NCBI RefSeq assembly: GCF_001938985.1
Contig: NZ_MKIN01000022.1
Span: 682,001 to 746,000 of the forward strand
Length of the DNA: 64,000 bases
Reading direction: 5' to 3'
Source of the DNA: Gillisella taibaishanensis
GTDB taxonomy: Bacteria > Pseudomonadota > Alphaproteobacteria > Rhizobiales > Rhizobiaceae
Both the position numbers and the translations under genes were made by a program. This document shows positions 39,418 through 48,384 of the stretch, one piece after another (positions within the stretch are counted from its first letter, which is position 1; each line of letters starts with the position of its first letter). The notes beneath the pieces are model-generated. The model was given only the letters and a program-made list of their open reading frames with translations. It ran no database searches and was not told the DNA's origin.

Positions 39418-39835
39418 TCATTCTCGCACATCGGTCACCGTATTAGACAGTAACTCGAAATCGAAAGCTTCGATTGATAGAACTGGCCACGCATTGATCC
39501 CATCCTCCGGGAAGCGCGGCAGAAAATGAAAATGCAGATGATCCACGGACTGCTCAGCGGAGCTACCATTTGCATTGAGAAGGTCGAAACTGGTCGCTTC
39601 AAGCCTGTCTGCTTAACGCTTAGAAAGGCTTTGGACGATCAACAGCAGATCCGTGCCCAGTTCCGCAGGGCAGTCGCGAATGTCGTGATAATGCTCCTTG
39701 CTGACGATGAGTGTATGGCCGTGAACGTCTGGCTTCAACGGAAAAAAGCAAATAAAATGATCACTTTCCAGTACAATATAGGCCGGAGATTGCCTGCCGA
39801 TGACGCGGCAAAAATACAGTCGTTTTTAATTTCAT
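39418..39835 (-). pseudogene. HIT-family (histidine triad) protein gene, disrupted by frameshifts and a stop
   Basis: Reading the minus strand gives a recognisable HIT protein: CRVI, then SPAYIVLESDHFICFFPLKP, HGHTLIVSKEHYHDIRD, and the triad HLHFHFLPRFPEDG. The frame is broken. A TAA (39613-39615) interrupts after SLSKR. The N-terminal part needs an extra base in an A-run at 39810-39814 and another in the T-run at 39823-39827 to read MKLKNDCIFCRVI. A small shift near CRVI may also exist. HIT proteins hydrolyse nucleoside phosphoramidates or dinucleotides. The plus-strand frame at 39526-39849 is a chance by-product. Sequencing error in homopolymers is possible, but the in-frame stop is separate. 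Confidence 0.8.
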
Positions 39836-39894
39836 ACTACGATCCTTAACCGAGAGGCATGCCAGCAACACGGCAATATTCACGCAGACGTCTC

Positions 39895-41328
39895 TCACGC
39901 CCTCGGCAACCGCACCTCCACCTTCAACCCACCATCATCAGACGTGCCGAGCGTTACCCTCCCCCCGGCGCCGTCGACGACTTCCTTGACGATGGCAAGG
40001 CCAAGGCCGCTGCCTTCGGCCTGGGTGCCGATGATGCGGTAGAAGCGTTCGAACACCTGGATACGCTCGGCCTCGGCAATGCCGGGGCCGCTGTCTTCGA
40101 CGCGAAGCACGATCTCGTTGCCGAGCGGCGTCACCACCACGGTCACCGTGCCCGGTGCGGGCGTATAGCGCAGGGCGTTGTCGACGAGGTTGACCAGCAT
40201 TTCCTTCAGCATCGTGCCGTCACCGATGACGGGGGCGGCCTCGTCGGCGTCGAGCCCGATATCGATGCCCTGGCGCAGCGCCTCTTCCACCCGCGCTTCC
40301 AGCACCTGCCGGGCAACATCGGCCATGTCGACCCGGTCTGCACGCGGGGCGCGGCTGCCGGGTTCGGCCCGGGTCAGGGTCAGCAATTGTTCGGCAAGCC
40401 GCGTCACCTGCCGGGTGGAGCGGATCAGTGCCTGCAGCGCCTCTTCCCGTCGCGCCGGATCGGTTTCGCGGGCGGCAAAACTCGCCTGGGTGGACAGCAG
40501 CGTCAGCGGCGTGCGCAACTGATGCGCGGCATTGGCGACAAAGCGCCGCTGCGCCGCCATCTGCTGCTGCACCCGGTTCATGTAATCATTGAGCGCCTGC
40601 ACCAGCGGCCTGAGTTCCGTATGGACAATGCCCTCGTCGAAGGGCTCCAGCTGGTCGCGGCGGCGCTTGCGCACGGCATCGCGCAGGCGCAGCACCGGCG
40701 CCAGCCCCCGGTTCAGCCCCAGCACCGTCACCAATCCGGCCACAAGCACCAACAGCACCTGACCGTTGAAATCCGAAAGCCATAATTGCGTGCGCATCGC
40801 CTGCTGGCTGTAGCGGGTCACGGCCACGGTCACCGTCACGCCATCGGCCACGCCGCCTTCGCTATTGGGCGCCTCGACCGGATGCAGCCCGACAACGGGA
40901 TGGTTGAGCATCAGTGCGCGCACATTCAGGTTGCGAAACACCATGTCCTCGCCCTGGCGCATCCGAGCCGGAACCTGCAGATCGGCATAGCCGGCCACCA
41001 GATTGCCCCAGGCCGTCGTCACCTGATAGAAGACGCGGTCGCCATGGCCGGTGTCGAAAATCTCCAGAGCAGCTGGCGGAATATCCACTTCAGCATTGCC
41101 GCCGGCATCGACCCGCACAGCTTCGGCGATCATCCGGGCGGAGCCAAGCAGCATATTATCGGTCACGAGATTGGCTGTCGTGCGGGCGAGAACCAGGCCG
41201 AAATAGAGATTGAAGCCGATCACCCCGACCAGCGTCACCAGCACCCAGGCCAGCAATTGCGCCCGCAGGCTGTGGCGCAGCCGCAGAAGAACCCGCACCG
41301 GCGAGAGACTGGCACCGCTCCGGCCCAT
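39895..41328 (-). CDS. Sensor histidine kinase, TctE-like
   Basis: A 477-residue membrane sensor. The first helix is at about 23-48, a periplasmic sensor of about 130 residues follows, and the second helix is at about 190-210. Then come a HAMP-like linker, a HisKA domain with the phospho-acceptor His in NAAHQLRTPL, and a HATPase domain with NLVDNALRYTP (N box) and SGPGI and GSGLGLAI (G boxes). The periplasmic N-terminal domain resembles TctE, the tricarboxylate sensor. Its start overlaps the stop of the response regulator gene by one base. No tctABC transporter genes lie nearby, so the signal is unknown. Confidence 0.9.
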   Translation of the reverse strand: MGRSGASLSPVRVLLRLRHSLRAQLLAWVLVTLVGVIGFNLYFGLVLARTTANLVTDNMLLGSARMIAEAVRVDAGGNAEVDIPPAALEIFDTGHGDRVFYQVTTAWGNLVAGYADLQVPARMRQGEDMVFRNLNVRALMLNHPVVGLHPVEAPNSEGGVADGVTVTVAVTRYSQQAMRTQLWLSDFNGQVLLVLVAGLVTVLGLNRGLAPVLRLRDAVRKRRRDQLEPFDEGIVHTELRPLVQALNDYMNRVQQQMAAQRRFVANAAHQLRTPLTLLSTQASFAARETDPARREEALQALIRSTRQVTRLAEQLLTLTRAEPGSRAPRADRVDMADVARQVLEARVEEALRQGIDIGLDADEAAPVIGDGTMLKEMLVNLVDNALRYTPAPGTVTVVVTPLGNEIVLRVEDSGPGIAEAERIQVFERFYRIIGTQAEGSGLGLAIVKEVVDGAGGRVTLGTSDDGGLKVEVRLPRA

Positions 41329-41993
41329 CAGGCCGCCCGCAGCATGTAGCCGAGCCCGCGCAGCGTGGCGATCTGTACCGCTCCACCTTCCAGCTTCTTG
41401 CGCACCCGGTGCACGTAGATCTCGATGGCGCTGGGATCGGTCTCGGCATCGAAGCCGAACACGCTTTCCGACAGTGCCGCCTTGGTTACGGTGCTGCCGG
41501 CCTTCAGCATGAGATATTCCAGCACCGAATGTTCGCGCGGCGTCAGCGACAGCACCTCGCCTTTGAGAGAAAACTGCCGCGTCGCGCTGTTCAGCACCAG
41601 ATCGGCCACGGCGATTTCAGGGCTCGCCAGATCATGGCCGCGCCGGATCAGCGCACGCAAACGCGCCTCCAATTCGGCCATTTCGAAGGGTTTTGCCAGA
41701 TAGTCGTCGGCGCCGGAATCCAGCCCCGCCACCCGCCCGTCCAGCGAGGCATTGGCGGTGAGGATGATCACGGGCACCTTGCTGCCGGCGCGGCGAATGC
41801 GCTTCAGCAGCGTCATGCCATCCACTTTCGGCAGCGACAGATCGAGCACGACGGCGGCGTAATCGGCAAGCTCGAGGAAATGCTCCGCCTCCTCGCCGTC
41901 ATGGGCGGCATCGACGGTGTAATGCGCCTGTGTCAGCGCCTTGGCCAGCCAATCGGCCAGTTCATGATTGTCTTCAACGATCAGCAGTCGCAT
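41328..41993 (-). CDS. OmpR-family response regulator, TctD-like
   Basis: A 221-residue regulator. The receiver domain has the acidic pair in VEDN, the phosphorylated Asp in VVLDLSLP and Lys in LAKPFE. The C-terminal winged-helix DNA-binding domain ends SAIEIYVHRVRKKLEGG...GLGYML. It is the partner of the TctE-like kinase, whose gene overlaps its stop codon. It is the only dedicated DNA-binding regulator gene recognised in the window. Confidence 0.95.
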   Translation of the reverse strand: MRLLIVEDNHELADWLAKALTQAHYTVDAAHDGEEAEHFLELADYAAVVLDLSLPKVDGMTLLKRIRRAGSKVPVIILTANASLDGRVAGLDSGADDYLAKPFEMAELEARLRALIRRGHDLASPEIAVADLVLNSATRQFSLKGEVLSLTPREHSVLEYLMLKAGSTVTKAALSESVFGFDAETDPSAIEIYVHRVRKKLEGGAVQIATLRGLGYMLRAA

Positions 41994-42104
41994 GATGGCT
42001 TGGTCATCCCCTCTTCCGCGCCCATCATACAGTCCTGCACAGCAAATACAGCCGTGCAGGCGATGATTTCCGCTGCAATCTCGTTGAATGTCAGAGCAGC
42101 GAGT

Positions 42105-42851
42105 TCATGCAAGCCAGCCGCTGGCAAGCGCACTCGCCCAATCCGGCCGGCCCCGTTCGGAAGCCAGCCGCGCCATGTCGAGATGGCGGTAGGGCACCAG
42201 CCTCGACGTGACCGTCCAATGTCCCTCTGTCTTGTCGAGGATAGCATAGGAGGCAAGAGGCGTTCCCGCCTCGACCCTGTGGTAGAAGGGCACATCGTCG
42301 TCATAGGCCGGGCAGCCAACGCTGCCGGGATTGACGATCAGCCGTCCATCCTCCAACCGGATACTGCGCGGCAGATGCGAATGGCCGCACAGGATCAGCT
42401 CCTGGTCGATGCCTTTGGCGAAGGCTTCAATTTCGACCCGGGATCTCAGATGCACCAAACCATCGGGGCTGACGCTATCCAGCCAATAGACATCGTCAAT
42501 CTCGGGCGTCGCATGGCAGAGAAACACCTGGTCGCGCCAGACGGTGGTTACCGGCAGTTGCCGCAGCCAGTTCAGATGCCGGGGCGACAACTGATCATAG
42601 GCCAAGGCGTCGGAGGCATGCATATCCGCCCGCGCCAGCTCGATCAGATAGCGATCGTGATTGCCCCTGACGGTCACGAGTTCGAGCAGCAACAGCAAGT
42701 CGCCGGTGCGCCCGGCCTCCAGCGGCCCGGAAAAGCAATCGCCAAGATTGACCACATGGTCATAGGCAATGCCTTGCGCGGCGATATCCGCCAGCACCGC
42801 CTCCAGCGCCAGGCAATTGCCGTGAATGTCGGCTATGGCGGCAAAGCGCAT
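42105..42851 (-). CDS. Calcineurin-like metallophosphoesterase
   Basis: A 248-residue enzyme with the metal motifs ADIHGN (D-x-H), NLGDCFSG (GDxxxxG), VRGNHDR (GNHD), CHATP and CGHSHLP (GHSH). It resembles the YfcE/MJ0936-like predicted phosphodiesterases. It lies three bases after uraH on the same strand, so it is probably co-transcribed with allA and uraH. A role in purine breakdown is suggested only by this linkage. Confidence 0.85.
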   Translation of the reverse strand: MRFAAIADIHGNCLALEAVLADIAAQGIAYDHVVNLGDCFSGPLEAGRTGDLLLLLELVTVRGNHDRYLIELARADMHASDALAYDQLSPRHLNWLRQLPVTTVWRDQVFLCHATPEIDDVYWLDSVSPDGLVHLRSRVEIEAFAKGIDQELILCGHSHLPRSIRLEDGRLIVNPGSVGCPAYDDDVPFYHRVEAGTPLASYAILDKTEGHWTVTSRLVPYRHLDMARLASERGRPDWASALASGWLA

Positions 42852-42854
42852 GGC

Positions 42855-43211
42855 TCAGCTGCCGCGATAGGTGGAATAGCCGTAAGGCGAAAGCAGCAGC
42901 GGCACATGGTAATGCGCCTGAGGATCCGAAATGCCGAAGCGGATCGGGATCACGTCCAGAAACGGCGGATCGCTCAGCGCCATGTTCTGGCTTTTCAGAT
43001 AATCACCGGCATGAAACAGCAGCTCATATTGCCCAACGCGAAACTCTTCACCAACGAGAATAGGCCCGCCATCGACACGTCCGTCGTCATTGGTGAAGAT
43101 CGTCTTGATTAGCTCCGCCTCCTCGCCCTTCATCCGCATGAGCTGAATGCGCAGGCCAGCGGCCGGTCGGCCAAGCGCCGTGTCGAGAACATGGGTGGTG
43201 AGGCCGGTCAT
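42855..43211 (-). CDS. uraH: 5-Hydroxyisourate hydrolase
   Basis: A 118-residue transthyretin-like enzyme that hydrolyses 5-hydroxyisourate, the product of PuuD, to OHCU. It opens with [14 protein letters not shown] (catalytic His) and ends in the invariant YRGS tetrapeptide. His in [19 protein letters not shown] completes the active site. The start overlaps the allA stop codon (ATGA). It is the middle gene of the allA-uraH-phosphoesterase run. Confidence 0.96.
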   Translation of the reverse strand: MTGLTTHVLDTALGRPAAGLRIQLMRMKGEEAELIKTIFTNDDGRVDGGPILVGEEFRVGQYELLFHAGDYLKSQNMALSDPPFLDVIPIRFGISDPQAHYHVPLLLSPYGYSTYRGS

Positions 43212-43720
43212 GGGCGGGGCTCCAGAATCACGTAAGGGGCGTCGAAGAAAAACTCCTCCAGATTGTTTCCCGGCCCGTCGCGATCCGCAACCAGAAAATC
43301 GCTGACCGCGCCGATTGCCATCAAGGGATGGTGCCAGACATTGCAGCGATAATTCACCCCCTGATGCGGCTCTGCCAGAAACACCTGCGGCACACCCGGC
43401 TTTCCATCGCGGTCTTGCGACACCGCCACCAGGAAGGACCGGCCAGACAAAGGCGAAAAGCTTTGGCTGCCGAGCGGATGACGCTCCATCATGTCGATCT
43501 CATAGGGAAAGGACCTCGGCTGGCCACGGAAGATATTGAGGATCACCCGCGCGCACTCGCCAATCACCTCAGGGCTGGCCAGCCCGTGAAACCGCTCGGT
43601 CGTGCCTCCGTTGATCAGCCGCATCCGTTCCGGATCGGCCTCGATGACATCGCCGAACTGTGCAAAGGCTTCAGCTGTCAGCGGACGCACGGCAAGGATA
43701 AGGGCAGAAGACAAGGTCAT
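43208..43720 (-). CDS. allA: Ureidoglycolate lyase
   Basis: A 170-residue cupin-fold enzyme that splits ureidoglycolate into glyoxylate and urea. Key segments are [26 protein letters not shown] and [16 protein letters not shown] 43720 is chosen by family start ([14 protein letters not shown]); the frame is open to 43765. It heads the operon allA-uraH-phosphoesterase. The enzyme making its substrate (allantoicase, or the amidohydrolase route) is not in the window. Confidence 0.93.
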   Translation of the reverse strand: MTLSSALILAVRPLTAEAFAQFGDVIEADPERMRLINGGTTERFHGLASPEVIGECARVILNIFRGQPRSFPYEIDMMERHPLGSQSFSPLSGRSFLVAVSQDRDGKPGVPQVFLAEPHQGVNYRCNVWHHPLMAIGAVSDFLVADRDGPGNNLEEFFFDAPYVILEPRP

Positions 43721-43885
43721 GGCAGGGTCCGGCTTGGAAATTAGATGCCTCTCCTGCATAGGCAAAATCTGGGAGGAGCGGAAGAGCGGTGAGAGGCGCT
43801 TCTTGAGGTCACCTTGGAAGCCAAGCCTACACTATCTCGCAACGCACGAGATCTGTGGCACCCACTCGGCCTCATCCCCGCATAT

Positions 43886-44149
43886 TCACTTGTATTCGTC
43901 CCAGACCAATAGCTTGATCACAACTAGATCCTCCTCCTTATACATCGTTTTGAAAGTGACGTATGCGGCCGTCATCATAGATGTCGAAACCCCGGTTAAA
44001 AAGAATAAGAACGATAAGACGGACGTAATATCGAAAATATAGCGCAGAAGTTGGTGATGCCCGTGTCTATAAAAGATCGGAATCACCATCAGAACCGAAA
44101 GCGATGCGGCAAATCCTCCAAGGCAGATAAGAGATGTTCTCCGCTTCAT
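43886..44149 (-). CDS. Small membrane protein of unknown function (87 aa)
   Basis: An 87-residue protein with two hydrophobic segments (about residues 6-26 and 41-66). The ribosome site AAGGAG lies seven bases before ATG 44149, which strongly favours translation. It is AT-rich relative to flanking genes. No family is recognised. It lies alone between allA and the NRPS gene. Confidence 0.65.
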   Translation of the reverse strand: MKRRTSLICLGGFAASLSVLMVIPIFYRHGHHQLLRYIFDITSVLSFLFFLTGVSTSMMTAAYVTFKTMYKEEDLVVIKLLVWDEYK

Positions 44150-44163
44150 CTTTCGCTCCTTAA

Positions 44164-44222
44164 AACGCCGCGCGTTTTATAAAGGCGCGTAACAGACGCT
44201 TTAACATTTTAAATTATGCAAT
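44164..44222. repeat. Family 3 intergenic repeat (degenerate)
   Basis: CGCCGCGCGTTTTATAAAGGCGCG...GACGCTTTAACATTTTAAAT matches the pattern of the 38834-38877 element. The rest of 44223-44400 holds no coding signal apart from a possible GC hairpin (CGGCGCC/GGCGCTG-like). Confidence 0.55.
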
Positions 44223-44400
44223 AGAAATCAACAGGGCTCGTAAATTCGCACGTCGGCACGTCGACCGAAATCGTAAGGCGCTCCACAGCGCGGGTTGCAC
44301 CCGCCTCCTCAATAGCACAAGCGCCGCATACCTTATCAGATACGCGGCGCCTGTGTTGGTCACACTTTCGAAATCCGACCGTTTCGGATCCTATGCGGCC

Positions 44401-47400
44401 TCAGCCCACTTTCAGCTCAAGCTCCTTGACCGCCTGCGGCCGGCGCAGGACCAGGAATTCCCGCAGCAATTCGGCCTGCACGATGGCACTGATATGGCCA
44501 GCGGGCTCGGGGTTGAGCATGTCATGATGGTTGCAGGCCATGTCGCGCAGATAGACGCGGCCCTCGACATGCGGCAGCCAGGTTTGCGCGTCGTAATGCA
44601 GAATAGCCTCCAGCGCTTCGCCGCCGGCACTTTTCTCGGCGCGGAAGAAATGCATGTCCACATCGATCTTGCCGGGTGTGAAACGCTGCGCGATATCGAG
44701 ATGGTGCAAAATTGTCGACTTGGCCCGCTCGACGAAGTCAGGATCAAACTGGTTGACCTGTTCCAGCAGAACATGGTTGTCGGCATCGAACATTTTCAGC
44801 ACGAAATCGCCGAGTTCGGCCAGCGATGGGTTGGCGCCCGCCGCCGCCTCATCGAAGCCGAGGAAGCCGAGGGCGGCGCGCGCCAGCGCAGCATCGTCCT
44901 GCAATTGCGGCGCAGGTTTGAAATGATAGCTGTCGAGCATGCCGAGGAAGGCAATGCTCTCGCCTTGGGCACGCAATTGCCGCACCATTTCATGGGCGAT
45001 CAGCCCGCCAAGCGACCAGCCGAGCAGATGGTAAGGCCCCTGTGGCTGGATCTTGCGGATCCGCTGCACGTAAAGCGTCGCTATTTCCTCGATCGAGCGC
45101 GGGAGAGCGTTGAGATCATGAAGACCGTCCGACTGCAGCGCATAGACAGGCACATCTTCGCTGAGATGCTGGGCCAGCGCAAAGAAGCTCCAACCAAGGC
45201 CGAGAACCGGGTGGATGCAGAACAGCGGCGGGCGCGTGCCCTTGGCACGGATAGCAAGCACCGGCTCGATCAACGGTGAGCTGCCACCGGCTCCATCCAG
45301 ATGCACGGCAAGAGCCGCAATGGTCGGTGTCTCGAACACGGCGCCGAGCGGGATATCGCCCTTCAACTTGGTGCGCACGGCCGAGATCATGCCTGCTGCG
45401 GCAAGCGAGTCGCCACCGAGCACAAAGAAGCTGTCGTGGATACCGATCTGCTCCAGGCCAAGAATCTCGCACCACAGTGCAGCCAGTCGCTTTTCGGCCT
45501 CGGTACCCGGTAGGGCGACACCGTCAGTCACCGTCCATTGCGGCACCGGCAACGCGTGGCGATCAGTCTTTCCATTCGAATTCAACGGAATGGCTTCAAG
45601 CACGACATAAGCTGCGGGGATCATGTGCATGGGCAGCACACTGCCCAACCGTTGCGACAGATCGGCGGGATCGATTTCGGCCCCATCTCGTGGCACGACG
45701 TAAGCGACCAGGCGCTTGTCGCGACCCGGATCGTCGCGCAGGATGACCACAGCTTCGCGCACTTCGGGCAAGCCAGTCAGCGCCGTCTCGATTTCGCCCG
45801 GCTCCACGCGGAAGCCGCGGATCTTGATCTGATGATCGTTGCGGCCGAGATAGTCGAGCACACCATCCCGGCGCCAGCGCACAAGATCGCCGGTGCGATA
45901 CATGCGCGCCTCGCCGCCGGCGAATGGATCGGCCATGAACTTTTCTGCCGTCAGATCGGGCCGGTCGAGATATCCCTTGGCCACGCCAGCGCCCCCGATA
46001 TAGAGCTCGCCGATGAAGCCCGGAGGCACCGGCTGGCAATGACGGTCCAATACGTAAACGCTGGTATTCCAGATCGGCCGGCCGATCGGCGCGGTGTCGA
46101 GATCACTGCCGGACAACGGCATATTCGTCGACCAGACCGTCGTTTCCGTCGGGCCGTAGACGTTGAGCACGGGGTGACCGAGCCGCGACATCTTGTGGGC
46201 GAGATCCGACGGCAGCGCCTCGCCGCCGACCAGGCTGCGAAGCCCCTCCAGCCCTTCGGCATGATCGGCCAGCAGCGCCCGCCACAGAGACGGCGTTGCC
46301 TGCATGATGGTAACGCCATGGTTGCGGATCAGACCGCTCAGGACCGCCGGGTCACGCACTTCCGAGCGCAGCGCGATCACGGTCTGAGCGCCGGCCAAGA
46401 GCGGCAGATATAGCTCAAGTGCTGCAATATCGAAGGAGATCGTCGTTACCGCCAGCAGTCGATCGTCCGCATCCAGCTTCAGCAGGTCCTGCATCGACAG
46501 CAGGAAGTTCATCAGCGCCTTATGTGGAATTTCCACACCCTTCGGCCGGCCGGTCGAACCCGAGGTGAAGATGATATAGGCGGTATCGGTCAAGGCCGGA
46601 CCCTGCGGCAATGCAGAACCCTCACGCTGCAACGGCCCGTCGAGGAAGATCAGGTTAGCGATCCCATCAGGCAGATTGCCGGACACGTCTTGCGTTGTGA
46701 TTACGGCCGCCGGGCACGCGTCTTCCAGGATCATCGCCACGCGCTGGGCGGGATCGGCCGGATCGAGCGGCAGATAGGCCGCACCCGACTTCAGCACTGC
46801 CAGCAGCGCCACCACCATGTTTTCCGAGCGCGGCACGGCCACGGCTACCAAGGCACCGGGCCGCACGCCCTTTTCGACGAGATAGCCGGCCAAATGGTCG
46901 GAAGCGGTATCGAGTTCGCCGTAGGTCATCTTGCGACCACCGAAGGACAGCGCCACGGCATCCGGCGTGCGGGCGGCCTGGAGGCGGAAGAGTTCCGGCC
47001 AGGTCTTTTCCGGCAGCTTATGGGCGGTGTCGTTCCAGTCGATCAATATTTCCTGGCGCTCCCAGTCCGATAGCAGACTGATGTCGCTGAGCGGCCGCGA
47101 CGGATCGGCAAGAACGGCTTCCAGCAGGCGGGTAAAGCGGGCTTCGTGATCGGCCAGTTCCTCCAGCGTATAGAGCGCCGGATTGGCATCGAAATCGATG
47201 CGCATGTCACCATCGTTGCCACGGTCATAGGCGAAGATGGTAAAGTCGCCCATCGTGCCGTTCGACAGATTATGCGCGGTGGTCGGGTGCCCCGCAAATC
47301 GCAGGTCGTAATCGAAAGGCTCGATATTGACGCTTAAAAGCGCGATCTGTTCATCCTGGCGCACCATGCGGAGATCGCGGCGCATGTCCTCATAGCGGTA

Positions 47401-48384
47401 GCGCTGATAGCGCAGCGCCCGGCTCATCTGCTGCGCCACCTGCTTGGACACGTCCGCCCAAGACACGCCAGGCGTCATTGGAAAGCGCAGCGGCACGGCA
47501 TTGGCCGTCATCCCCGGCACCCGGCGCATCGCTTGGCTGATACGGGCAGTCACCATGGTAATCATGGTGAATTCCTCAACATTGGTCGCCTTGGCATAAT
47601 AGGCACCGACCAGCGCAATCATCGCCTGCGGAACGGAGGCGCCGAAAGCACGGCTGGTCTCGGCAAGCGCCTTGACGGTCTTGCGGTCGAGCACCGTCGT
47701 ATGGCGCAGCAATCCGCCCGAGGGCTCGCCCTTCTTCTTCATCAGCGTCACCGGCTCGGGCAGAGCCTTCAGTTGCTCGGTCCAATAGGCGCGGTCGCGC
47801 TCGAAATGCTGGGAGCTGCGATAGGCGCGCTCCATTTCCAGCAGTTCCTGCGGCGAGCCGCAATCATAAGGTTCCGGCTGGCGGCCTTCGTTGAGCGCGT
47901 CATAGATATCGACCATGCGCCGCGCCAGAAGCCCACCGGAAAAACCATCCATGATCAAGTGATGCGCCCAGTGATACCAGACCCATTCCGCCTCGGCGAG
48001 CTTAAGCAGCGACGAGCCCCAGAGATTATCGTTGGCAAGGTCGATCGGCTTGCACAGCTGCTTGCGCATCCAGGCATCGGCGCTGGCGGCTGGATCTTCC
48101 GTTCCACTGAAGTCGATCACTTCAAACACGCCGCAATAGGCAGCCATCACCACCTGATGCGGCTGGCCGTCGACTTCCTTGATACGTGAGCGCGTTACGG
48201 CGAAATCGTCGGAGAGGCGGCGCAGTGCCTGACAAAACAGGCCGGGGTGAATAGGACCATGAATTTCAATGGATTCGGCCAGCACGAAGCTAAAATCCGG
48301 CGGTACAACCTTCTGCTTGACCCACAAACCCGCCTGAGCAAGGGAAACCGGAAAGACCTGTTCATGTCTGCCTACGAAAGACAT
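44401..48384 (-). CDS. Single-module non-ribosomal peptide synthetase, C-A-PCP-TE, predicted glycine-loading
   Basis: A 1327-residue EntF-like NRPS. The condensation domain has active-site HHLIMDG (141-147). The adenylation domain (about 460-960) has TSGSTGRPKG (607-616) and YGPTETT. The carrier domain has Ser993 in LGGDS. The thioesterase has nucleophile Ser1124 (GWSLGG) and a late HHD segment. By alignment with GrsA, the ten specificity residues read D652 I653 L656 Q695 V719 G721 V742 V750 W751 K939. This is close to the glycine code DILQLGLIWK. The active C domain implies an upstream acyl, aryl or peptidyl donor that is not encoded nearby. There is no MbtH, PPTase or exporter in the flanks. 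ATG 48384 is preceded by GAGGT. All core motifs look intact. Confidence 0.93.
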   Translation of the reverse strand: MSFVGRHEQVFPVSLAQAGLWVKQKVVPPDFSFVLAESIEIHGPIHPGLFCQALRRLSDDFAVTRSRIKEVDGQPHQVVMAAYCGVFEVIDFSGTEDPAASADAWMRKQLCKPIDLANDNLWGSSLLKLAEAEWVWYHWAHHLIMDGFSGGLLARRMVDIYDALNEGRQPEPYDCGSPQELLEMERAYRSSQHFERDRAYWTEQLKALPEPVTLMKKKGEPSGGLLRHTTVLDRKTVKALAETSRAFGASVPQAMIALVGAYYAKATNVEEFTMITMVTARISQAMRRVPGMTANAVPLRFPMTPGVSWADVSKQVAQQMSRALRYQRYRYEDMRRDLRMVRQDEQIALLSVNIEPFDYDLRFAGHPTTAHNLSNGTMGDFTIFAYDRGNDGDMRIDFDANPALYTLEELADHEARFTRLLEAVLADPSRPLSDISLLSDWERQEILIDWNDTAHKLPEKTWPELFRLQAARTPDAVALSFGGRKMTYGELDTASDHLAGYLVEKGVRPGALVAVAVPRSENMVVALLAVLKSGAAYLPLDPADPAQRVAMILEDACPAAVITTQDVSGNLPDGIANLIFLDGPLQREGSALPQGPALTDTAYIIFTSGSTGRPKGVEIPHKALMNFLLSMQDLLKLDADDRLLAVTTISFDIAALELYLPLLAGAQTVIALRSEVRDPAVLSGLIRNHGVTIMQATPSLWRALLADHAEGLEGLRSLVGGEALPSDLAHKMSRLGHPVLNVYGPTETTVWSTNMPLSGSDLDTAPIGRPIWNTSVYVLDRHCQPVPPGFIGELYIGGAGVAKGYLDRPDLTAEKFMADPFAGGEARMYRTGDLVRWRRDGVLDYLGRNDHQIKIRGFRVEPGEIETALTGLPEVREAVVILRDDPGRDKRLVAYVVPRDGAEIDPADLSQRLGSVLPMHMIPAAYVVLEAIPLNSNGKTDRHALPVPQWTVTDGVALPGTEAEKRLAALWCEILGLEQIGIHDSFFVLGGDSLAAAGMISAVRTKLKGDIPLGAVFETPTIAALAVHLDGAGGSSPLIEPVLAIRAKGTRPPLFCIHPVLGLGWSFFALAQHLSEDVPVYALQSDGLHDLNALPRSIEEIATLYVQRIRKIQPQGPYHLLGWSLGGLIAHEMVRQLRAQGESIAFLGMLDSYHFKPAPQLQDDAALARAALGFLGFDEAAAGANPSLAELGDFVLKMFDADNHVLLEQVNQFDPDFVERAKSTILHHLDIAQRFTPGKIDVDMHFFRAEKSAGGEALEAILHYDAQTWLPHVEGRVYLRDMACNHHDMLNPEPAGHISAIVQAELLREFLVLRRPQAVKELELKVG

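Noticed and set aside
39526..39849. 107-codon plus-strand frame
   Set aside because: The opposite strand reads as a HIT-family protein with a histidine triad. This frame exists only because the HIT gene is broken.
41409..43112. 567-codon plus-strand frame
   Set aside because: It runs antisense across the response regulator, the phosphoesterase and uraH, all of which have firm motifs.
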